Made by a program: the position numbers and the translations under genes. From JBHHYR01 sp046757585 (lineage in GTDB: Bacteria; Desulfobacterota; Binatia; HRBIN30), in assembly GCA_046757585.1 (NCBI GenBank), contig JBHHYR010000063.1:1-17606 (forward strand): DNA of 17,606 nucleotides, given 5' to 3'. The notes below the pieces were generated by a model. The model ran no database searches, was not told the origin of the DNA, and saw only the letters and a list, made by a program, of their open reading frames with translations. Shown in pieces: positions 1-6,042 of this stretch; position 1 is the first letter of the stretch, and each line of letters starts with the position of its first letter.

Positions 1-1400
1 TCTTCATGCTGCGCGATCCTTTGATGAGCACCGTATCACCCGGCTGCCAGCTGGCAGTCAGTGCGGCAGCCACCTCGGCATGCGAGCCGCACACATGGAT
101 CGCGCTGGCGGGCAGGCCGCCGGCGCACGCTCCCTCTGCCACAGCCTCACCCTGCGCCCCAAGAAGAAACAGCTGTGCAACGCCGAGAGTCGCGGGGGGG
201 GGCGCCCCGGGGCGCGCGCCCCGCGCGCCGGCTCTCGTCGCCCAGCTCCCGCATTTCTCCCAACACCACCACCGGCCGTCCGGAAAAGCGCCGCAGCGCT
301 ACCAGGGCCGCCTCTACGCTGGACGGGTTCGCGTTGTACGCATCGTTAATCAAGGTCACACCGTTGGGGAGGCGTTTCGCCTGCATACGCATGGCGGGTC
401 CGATCCCCCGCTCCAGGCCGCGGGCGATCACCGCGCCGTCGAGGCCCAGGGCGTGTCCGATCGCCGCGGCACCAAGGGCATTGCTCACGTTGTGCACCCC
501 CACGAGCCGCAAACGGACCTTCACCGCCTGTCGACCGATCACCAGCTCAAATGCCACACCGTCGGCACCCAGCTCGACCACATGGCGGGCCTGCACGTCG
601 GCATTGTGACCGAAGGTGATCTTTCGACCGGGGAAGAGCATGCAGAGCCGCCGTACCCACGCATCATCCACATTGACGGCGATCACAGCCCGCTGCGAAA
701 GGCCCGCCACCAGCTCGCCCTTGGCGGCGGCAACGCCAGCGACGGTACCGCCGACACCCTGGAGGTGGGCCGGGGCCACGTTCGTGATGATCGCATAATC
801 GGGCCGTGTGATCTCGGTGAGGCGAGCAATCTCGCCCGGCCGATTCATCCCCATCTCCAACACCGCCACCCACTCGTCCCCCCGTGCGCCGAGCAGTGTC
901 AGAGGGAGGCCGACGAGATTGTTCAGGTTTCCCTCTGTTTTCAACACGCCGATCTTCCCCCGGCGCGGGTGCCCGGCGTCGCAAATCGCGGCGACCATCT
1001 CCTTCGTCGTGGTTTTCCCGTTGCTGCCCGTGATCCCGACAACGGTCGGCACATGCTGCCGGCGGGTCCAGGCCGCGAGGTCACCGAGCGCAGTGAGGGT
1101 TTCTGGTACACGGATCAGAGTACTGGCGGCCACCCCGGTAATATCATGCTCCACCACTGCAGCGAGGGCCCCGCGGCGCAACGCCTCGGCCACGAAGTCG
1201 TGGCCGTCATGGCGAGGCCCGCGCAGCGCGAAGAACAACGCGCCCGGCTCGGTCTGCCGCGAGTCCGTTGAGATGGAGCTGAACCGCCCGGTGTCGGGCA
1301 CCTGGGCCGCTGCGCGACCGCCCATGGCGGTCAGAATCTCCCGGAAGGTCCACTGCATAGGAGTGAAGCGTCCGCACTCCGCTGTTGCCGCCATCCCCAT
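1..1400 (-). CDS. murF: UDP-N-acetylmuramoyl-tripeptide-D-Ala-D-Ala ligase, 3' end beyond window, frame broken
   Basis: MurF adds D-Ala-D-Ala to the UDP-MurNAc-tripeptide in the cytoplasm, the last soluble step of peptidoglycan precursor synthesis. Visible motifs are the N-terminal WTFREI segment, STDSRQ (about residues 44-49), the Mur ligase P-loop GSNGKTTTKE (125-134), and NDAYNANPSS with GEMRELGDES near the C-terminal domain. The uninterrupted frame ends at 147 with an unrelated tail. The neighbouring frame over about 1-190 encodes the true MurF end (LFLLGAQGEA, then IKGSRSMK), so the frame breaks in a GC-extreme stretch containing a nine-base homopolymer at 194-202. The gene continues past position 1. 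The start at 1400 lies 4 nt after the ftsI stop; ATG 1358 (MQWTFREI) matches homologue N-termini but lacks a clear ribosome site. murE, which normally precedes murF, is absent. Confidence 0.85.
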
Positions 1401-1404
1401 AGCG

Positions 1405-3342
1405 TTAACCGGCCCCTGCGCCAAATCGCAGCTCGACGGATCTGCCCTCATCCGGGCGGGAACCCGCGGGCGGGTCCTGCGCGATCACGAAACCTGACCC
1501 CTGCGTGTGAACGTGCCATCCAGCACGGGCCGCCCGTACGAGGGCGGCGCGCATGCTCAGGCCGATGAAGCTCGGCATACCACCTGTCCCAGTCGCCGCG
1601 GTCCAATTGACGAGTTGTGGCCGGACGCTGTCATCGGCGGGCGGTAGTACCGGCGCGGGCGCGGCCCGGAGCCCCAAGCGGTCGATGGCGTATGTAGCGA
1701 TTTGCCTAAACACCGGGGCCGCAACCACGCCACCGTACGTCGCAGTCCGTGGGCTGTCGATGACCACGAGAATCGCGAACCGTGGGGCCTCCGCAGGCAG
1801 AAAGCCAACGAACGACGACATGCGTTGTTGTCGGGGCGCGTAGCGGCCCGTGCGGGGGTCGACCTTCTGTGCTGTCCCTGTCTTGCCGGCGACCGCTAGA
1901 CCATCGATGTGCGCCCGGGTCCCGGTACCGCCCTCAACGACCCCACGCAGGAGCGTGGTTACGGTCCTTGCCGTGCGGGCCGAGAGGGGCCGACCAACGA
2001 TCTGTGGTCGGCGTTCACGTAGCAACGAGCCATCGGGAGCGACGACACGGCGAACGATATACGGCCGCATGAGCTTCCCACCGTTCGCAATGGCTGCGTA
2101 GGCACGCAGCAGCTGTAGCGGCGTTACGGCGATCCCTTGCCCGAAGCTGATAGTAGCCAGGTTGAGCCGAGACCACTGCTTGACGGGTCGAACCATCCCA
2201 GCCACTTCACCTGGCAAGTCGATGCCGGTGGGTGCGCCAAAACCGAACGCTTTGATGGCAGCCGCGAAACGCGCGGCTCCCAAGCGTTCCGCAATCTTGA
2301 GCGCCCCAATATTGCTCGAGTGCTTGATGACATCAGCAAAGGTCAGCCAGCCGTACCCTTCGTGATCATGGATGATGCGCCGGCCAATGGCGTACCGCCC
2401 ATGCTCACAAAAGACCCTATCATCCGGGCGAACCACGTCGTCTTCGAGGGCAGCGGCCGCCAGGATACCTTTGAACGTTGAGCCGGGCTCGTACGAATCG
2501 GCGATGACGCGATTGCGCCACTGGGCCGGCGTCGAGGCGCTGATATGGTTAGGATTTACGCTCGGCACGCTGGCCAGGGCCAAGATTTCACCAGTCTGTG
2601 GGTTCATCACCACGGCGAGACCCGCGGCCGCCTCGCGGGCAGCAACGGCCGCCTTCAGTTCTGTTTCGGCAACCTGTTGCAGGCTCGCGTCGATCGTCAG
2701 CTCCACCCGGGCTCCTTGGCGCAGCAGCGGATGGAACGCCCCGTCAGTCAGCATGCGCCGCCCGCGAGCGTCCCGTTCGACACTGAGTGAGCCGGGCGAC
2801 CCGCGCAGTTCGTGATCGTAGGCCAGTTCGACGCCCTCGAGACCTTGGGAATCGACACCGGCACAGCCGATGACCTGGCCGGCCAGCGGCCCGCGCGGGT
2901 AGTAGCGTCTCCGGGCCGATTCGCTTCCGACGCCAGGTAACGCTAGCACGCTGAGCGCGTCAGCCTGTTCGGGAGTGGCGCTCCGCGACAGCCACACGAA
3001 GGGAGCGGAGGAGTGGATCTTGCGGGCCACCAATGCGGCGGGGAGATCAAGGGCTTCTGCCAGCAGCGAGACCGGGTGTCTGTGCAGATCCACCTTGGCG
3101 GGACGTACATAGACGGCAGCGGACTCGACCGTGAGGGCCAGCGCCTCACCGTGCCGGTCCACGATAGGGCCGCGTTCGGGTGGTAAAGCAACGCGCTGCC
3201 GCTGTTGTCGGTTCGCCAGTTTCCGAAGCGTGGGGCCTTCGACCACACAGAGCTGGAAGGCTCGGCCGAACGCGATCACGAACAGCATGAAGAACACACC
3301 GGCGGTCGCGGCTACCCGGATCCGTAGCGCTGGGGTTTTCAC
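1405..3342 (-). CDS. ftsI: Septal peptidoglycan transpeptidase (PBP2/FtsI/SpoVD class) with C-terminal PASTA domain
   Basis: This 645-residue class B penicillin-binding protein cross-links septal peptidoglycan in the periplasm. A single N-terminal membrane anchor (about 10-32) precedes the dimerisation domain (RGPIVDRHG, 57-65) and the transpeptidase domain with its three active-site motifs: STFK (288-291, catalytic serine), SSN (342-344) and KTGT (487-490). Residues about 588-640 look like one PASTA domain (PSFIGLSMRAALVRA, then QDPPAGSRPDEG), an architecture usual in SpoVD-like and many deltaproteobacterial FtsI proteins but not in E. coli. The start is GTG at 3342, preceded by AGGAGGT 9 nt upstream, and it overlaps the ftsL stop by 4 nt (GTGA), which implies translational coupling. 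Downstream, murF begins directly where murE would be expected. Confidence 0.95.
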   Translation of the reverse strand: MKTPALRIRVAATAGVFFMLFVIAFGRAFQLCVVEGPTLRKLANRQQRQRVALPPERGPIVDRHGEALALTVESAAVYVRPAKVDLHRHPVSLLAEALDLPAALVARKIHSSAPFVWLSRSATPEQADALSVLALPGVGSESARRRYYPRGPLAGQVIGCAGVDSQGLEGVELAYDHELRGSPGSLSVERDARGRRMLTDGAFHPLLRQGARVELTIDASLQQVAETELKAAVAAREAAAGLAVVMNPQTGEILALASVPSVNPNHISASTPAQWRNRVIADSYEPGSTFKGILAAAALEDDVVRPDDRVFCEHGRYAIGRRIIHDHEGYGWLTFADVIKHSSNIGALKIAERLGAARFAAAIKAFGFGAPTGIDLPGEVAGMVRPVKQWSRLNLATISFGQGIAVTPLQLLRAYAAIANGGKLMRPYIVRRVVAPDGSLLRERRPQIVGRPLSARTARTVTTLLRGVVEGGTGTRAHIDGLAVAGKTGTAQKVDPRTGRYAPRQQRMSSFVGFLPAEAPRFAILVVIDSPRTATYGGVVAAPVFRQIATYAIDRLGLRAAPAPVLPPADDSVRPQLVNWTAATGTGGMPSFIGLSMRAALVRAARAGWHVHTQGSGFVIAQDPPAGSRPDEGRSVELRFGAGAG

Positions 3343-3719
3343 GGCAGCACTACCTCCTGGTCTCTTTGCGGACGCGTCATGCCTAGTCGATCACGTGCCA
3401 CTCGCTCCAATCGGCCTGGGGCGTTCAGACGCGCGGCCTCGAGCGTCAGCTCCTGGCTCTCCTGCTGCAATTTCCGGATGACCTGACGCGTCGTGGAAAT
3501 GCGGTACCCAAGGTCGACGACTTTCAGGCGAAGCCACACGTGGGCCAACGCGATTGCCACCGCCAGCGTGACAAAGAGCGCAAGCCACGCGATCATGGCG
3601 CGAACCTCGCTCCGGTCCGCCGCGGCGATGTTCGCCGGTCTGAGCCAAGCAAGCGAGGCCTGCAAGCTGTGTTGTTCACCGCCAAGTGCGGGCGCTCGCC
3701 CCAGCGACCGTGGCACCAT
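3339..3719 (-). CDS. ftsL: Cell division protein FtsL-like
   Basis: A small bitopic protein whose position between mraZ and ftsI marks it as FtsL, the FtsB/FtsQ partner that recruits and activates the septal synthase. One transmembrane helix spans about residues 42-62, followed by a leucine-zipper-like coiled coil (about 68-100) and a short conserved-type end (RLERVARDRLGM, 103-114). The sequence itself is weakly conserved, as is usual for FtsL. The chosen ATG 3719 lies 1 nt after the mraZ stop, with AGGG 7 nt upstream. An internal ATG at 3596, with GAGG 8 nt upstream, would give an 85-residue form without the 41-residue cytoplasmic extension. The 4-nt overlap with ftsI suggests coupled translation. 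rsmH normally lies between mraZ and ftsL and is missing. Confidence 0.8.
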   Translation of the reverse strand: MVPRSLGRAPALGGEQHSLQASLAWLRPANIAAADRSEVRAMIAWLALFVTLAVAIALAHVWLRLKVVDLGYRISTTRQVIRKLQQESQELTLEAARLNAPGRLERVARDRLGMTRPQRDQEVVLP

Positions 3720-3720
3720 T

Positions 3721-4173
3721 TCATATCCCTAGTTCGGTCAGTTCCTCGGGCCGTTCCGTAATGATCTGCTCGGCTGCACCGAACACCTGGCTCCACCGCT
3801 CCGGATCCCAGATACGGAACTTGTCGATCGCGGATACAAACACGACTACTTTCTTCAGCCCCGCATATTCCCGCAACGTCGGCGGCAGCAGCACGCGCCC
3901 CTGTTTGTCCAACACGCAGTCGCGGGCCTCGGCGAAGTAGTAGTTTTCAAAGTGCATGACCCGTTGATCGAACTGCGGCTTGGCTAGTACCCGCTCTTCG
4001 AGCCGACGCCATGCAGTAGAGGGATAGACGTCCAGGCAGCGCATGCCAGAAAATATGAAGTTCGTAATCACGACACGGTCGTCTTCGGTCGCTTGCAGAA
4101 ATTCGCGAAACCGCGCCGGCACGCTGACGCGGCCCTTATCATCAATGGTGTGTTCGAACGTTCCCCTAAACAT
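3721..4173 (-). CDS. mraZ: Division/cell wall cluster transcriptional repressor MraZ
   Basis: MraZ is an AbrB-fold DNA-binding protein that binds repeats in its own promoter and controls the dcw operon. The 150-residue product has the two expected SpoVT-AbrB half-domains, seen as DDKGRVSVPARFR (11-23) and LDKQGRVLLPPTLREYAGL (88-106), and its length is normal for the family. It opens the cluster mraZ-ftsL-ftsI-murF. A strong sigma-70-type promoter and two TGGG repeats with 10-nt periodicity lie upstream, consistent with autoregulation. A GTGGGG stretch just before the ATG may serve as the ribosome site. Confidence 0.97.
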   Translation of the reverse strand: MFRGTFEHTIDDKGRVSVPARFREFLQATEDDRVVITNFIFSGMRCLDVYPSTAWRRLEERVLAKPQFDQRVMHFENYYFAEARDCVLDKQGRVLLPPTLREYAGLKKVVVFVSAIDKFRIWDPERWSQVFGAAEQIITERPEELTELGI

Positions 4174-4205
4174 ACCCCACTAGCATGGGTTTTGATGACA
4201 CTGAA

Positions 4206-4220
4206 CCCCAGTTTCTCCCA
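4206..4220 (-). promoter_or_regulatory. Putative MraZ-binding repeats
   Basis: On the minus strand this reads TGGGA, five bases, TGGGG: two repeats of the TGGGN-N5 unit known as the MraZ operator in E. coli. They lie just downstream of the predicted -10 element, the expected place for a repressor. A third unit at 4196-4200 reads TGTCA and is degenerate. Confidence 0.6.
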
Positions 4221-4231
4221 CGACCGGCCGG

Positions 4232-4261
4232 ACTATAAGTCCGATGGGTTCCGCATGTCAA
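4232..4261 (-). promoter_or_regulatory. Sigma-70-type promoter of the mraZ-ftsL-ftsI-murF operon
   Basis: Minus strand: TTGACA (4256-4261), 18-bp spacer, TATAGT (4232-4237). The -35 box is a perfect consensus match. It lies about 60 nt upstream of the mraZ start and immediately before the TGGG repeats. The stretch 4262-4326 between this promoter and rnpB is AT-richer and holds nothing else I can name. Confidence 0.7.
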
Positions 4262-4326
4262 GAAAAAAGTTTCAAGAATAAAAGGCGGATCGAGCTACGT
4301 GTATCTATTAGCAGACGCGATGAAAA

Positions 4327-4695
4327 CTGGAGGGGGTCTATAAGCCGGATTCTGTTACCTCCCCCACTAAGGGAGGTCTGCGGTCATTCCTCTCGGTCGG
4401 CCGTTACCTACCGACTCAAGCGACACACCCGAGGGAGCGCGGGCCACGCAACCCTCCGTTTGGTCTTGCTCCAGGTGGGGTTTGCCGTACAAGCCCGTCA
4501 CCAGGCCTGCAGGTGAGAGAGCTCACCGTTTCACCGACTCCGCTCGGCCTTGCCGAACGGCCGTCTCCTTTCTGTGGCACTTTCCCCCGATTGCTCGGGG
4601 CCGCCGTTAACGGCCACCTCTGCCCTGTGGAGTCCGGACTTTCCTCCCGCTGCCTCCAGCATACGGAGCGCGAGCGACCGCCCGACCCCCTCCAG
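4327..4695 (-). ncRNA. rnpB: RNase P RNA, bacterial type A
   Basis: This is the catalytic RNA that removes tRNA 5' leaders. On the minus strand the 5' conserved element GAGGAAAGTCCGGACTCC lies close to the 5' end, the CR-II-like GTGCCACAGAAAGGAGAC and GCAAACCCCACCTGGAGCAA follow, and the 3' element AGAATCCGGCTTATAG completes P4. The ends are set by a perfect 12-bp P1 helix, CTGGAGGGGGTC (4684-4695) with GACCCCCTCCAG (4327-4338), giving about 369 nt. The P12 apical segment is unusual (see findings). The 5' end is only about 13 nt after the stop of the zinc-ribbon gene, so its promoter must lie inside that gene or the two are cotranscribed. Confidence 0.96.
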
Positions 4696-4705
4696 CCTCC
4701 GTGTC

Positions 4706-4734
4706 AGTCTAGCGTGGCGGGTGCGTGGGTTCCA
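4706..4734 (-). promoter_or_regulatory. Possible rnpB promoter overlapping the 3' end of the upstream gene
   Basis: Minus strand: TGGAAC (4729-4734), 17 bp, TAGACT (4706-4711). The -35 match is weak, but the -10 element is placed so that transcription would begin a few nucleotides before the P1 helix at 4695. Cotranscription with processing is the alternative. Confidence 0.3.
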
Positions 4735-5455
4735 GATGTTCAGGCCGCCAGAACAGTATCCGATGGCAATTGGGGCACAGTCGCACCTCACGGGTACGCT
4801 GCAGCTCGTTGAAGAGCTGTGGTGGTAAGTGCACGTGGCAGCCTTGACAGGTTCCGTCCCGCACTGCCACCACCGCGGTGCCCCCTCGGCGTTCGAAGAT
4901 TCGCTCATATTCTCGTCGCAAGTTGGCATCTAGCCCGTCGGCCATACGTTCACGGCCTTCGCGTTCACGAGCAACTTCAGCAAGCAGCTTTCCCATGCGG
5001 GCGCGCTGCTCGGTAATTTGCGTGTTGGAGGCTGCCTCCAGTTCGGCAAGACCCCGCTCCGCCTCAGCAACGGAGGCGTTCAGCGCATCCAGGGACTCGA
5101 GCACCTGCAACAACTCCTCCTCGGCTCGCTGGTTCGCCTCCTTCCCCACCTCGATCTCATGGCGTAGAGCCTGCAACTCCTTCTCGTTGCGGACACGGTT
5201 CAAGCGCATCCGCCGGTCTTTCATCCTGGTCTCCTCGGCCTCCAGCTGCCCTTCCAACTCCCGGCGCCGTGCGTTCACGAGCTCCCGCTCTGCCTGGGCG
5301 GCGCGAGTCGCATCGCGCTGTCGGAGCAGTTGATTCTCAAGCTCCGCCACCTCTTCTTGGGAGGCCTGCACGGATTCCGTCTTCTCGCGCAATTGGCGGT
5401 CGATCTCCTGCAGTGCCGCCAACCGGTCAATCGATGTCTCTACTGGAGTGTCCAA
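4709..5455 (-). CDS. Coiled-coil protein with C-terminal C4 zinc ribbon (COG1579 type)
   Basis: The 248-residue product has a long, highly charged coiled coil over about residues 20-190, then a C-terminal zinc ribbon with two cysteine pairs: CQGC (203-206) and CPNC (227-230). This architecture matches the COG1579 family, often annotated as a predicted nucleic-acid-binding or zinc-ribbon protein; its exact role is not settled. The start is TTG at 5455, chosen because GGAGGA lies 9 nt upstream and the tRNA is close behind; there is no alternative ATG with a comparable site. The gene sits between the CAU tRNA and rnpB in an RNA- and translation-rich neighbourhood, which hints at an RNA-linked job, but that is inference. 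Confidence 0.88.
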   Translation of the reverse strand: MDTPVETSIDRLAALQEIDRQLREKTESVQASQEEVAELENQLLRQRDATRAAQAERELVNARRRELEGQLEAEETRMKDRRMRLNRVRNEKELQALRHEIEVGKEANQRAEEELLQVLESLDALNASVAEAERGLAELEAASNTQITEQRARMGKLLAEVAREREGRERMADGLDANLRREYERIFERRGGTAVVAVRDGTCQGCHVHLPPQLFNELQRTREVRLCPNCHRILFWRPEHLEPTHPPR

Positions 5456-5484
5456 GGACGTTCTTCCTCCGTGTGCAAGTACAG

Positions 5485-5559
5485 TGGGCCCACCAGGATT
5501 CGAACCTGGGACCTACCGGTTATGAGCCGGCGGCTCTGACCAGCCTGAGCTATGGGCCC
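5485..5559 (-). tRNA. tRNA with CAU anticodon (elongator Met or Ile2)
   Basis: A complete 75-nt cloverleaf on the minus strand: acceptor GGGCCCA/TGGGCCC, D arm GCTC/GAGC, anticodon stem GCCGG/CCGGT with loop CTCATAA, T arm CCAGG-TTCGAAT-CCTGG, discriminator A. The anticodon CAT is at 5522-5524. A full acceptor stem with a paired first position argues against initiator tRNA. Elongator Met and TilS-modified Ile2 cannot be told apart by eye. The 3' CCA is not encoded (CTGT follows), so a CCA-adding enzyme is needed. Confidence 0.95.
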
Positions 5560-5580
5560 TCCAGCGGCGCGCATCCGCAG

Positions 5581-6042
5581 TCAACGATTCAGGCGCACGA
5601 TCCGGCTAGGATAACGCAACTTCCGGAGCGCCCTCGCCTCAATGCAAGCGATTTCTTCATGAGTCAGCAGCAATGCTGGACCAGCAGCCGCCAAGGTCGC
5701 TCCGCCGGTCTCGCCGATCCCGAAGCGCACACGCAGGACCCGACGTTCGCGGGGAGTCAGCGTGGCGAGTGCTGCCCGCGTCTGCTGCCGCACGCTGATA
5801 CTGACTGCAGCATCGAGCGACGGAAGCGTACGCCGGTCTGCCATACTATGCCGAAAACCTCCCTTTCCTATCGCATCGGACCACTGCCCATCCGACAGTC
5901 CCTCACGTGACGCAGACGCGACGAGGGTGACCCGAGCGGGAAACTGGTGCGCCGGGCAATCTTGATCCTCACGCTGGTGCCACCTGACGAGTCTGAGCCG
6001 GGCCTTTGCCCTGGTGATCGCCCGCGGACCTCCTTCACTCAC
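5581..6042 (-). CDS. Short sigma-70 region 4-only protein in the rpoD position (rpoD remnant or stand-alone)
   Basis: Residues about 82-147 of the 153-residue frame clearly match sigma-70 region 4, for example TRAALATLTPRERRVLRVRFGIG (88-110) and ARALRKLRYPSR (136-147). Regions 1 to 3 are absent: only about 190 bp separate the dnaG stop from this domain, far too little for the rest of RpoD. The start is GTG at 6042, overlapping the dnaG stop, with AAGGAG 7 nt upstream. ATG 5844 (Met67), with GGGAGG 13 nt upstream, would give an 87-residue protein that is almost only region 4. Residues 1-66 resemble nothing I know. The recognition helix reads THEEIACIE rather than the usual TRERIRQIE. It could be a decayed rpoD copy or a repurposed regulator; the main sigma factor must be encoded elsewhere. 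Confidence 0.6.
   Translation of the reverse strand: MSEGGPRAITRAKARLRLVRWHQREDQDCPAHQFPARVTLVASASREGLSDGQWSDAIGKGGFRHSMADRRTLPSLDAAVSISVRQQTRAALATLTPRERRVLRVRFGIGETGGATLAAAGPALLLTHEEIACIEARALRKLRYPSRIVRLNR

Noticed and set aside
6..1271. Long open frame of 421 codons on the plus strand
   Set aside because: It is the antisense of murF, an artefact of high GC content. Its translation is low-complexity and rich in H, P and R with no recognisable domain, while the opposite strand has clear MurF motifs.
2137..2815. Plus-strand open frames opposite ftsI
   Set aside because: They lie opposite the conserved transpeptidase domain, have no ribosome sites and show no protein-like pattern.
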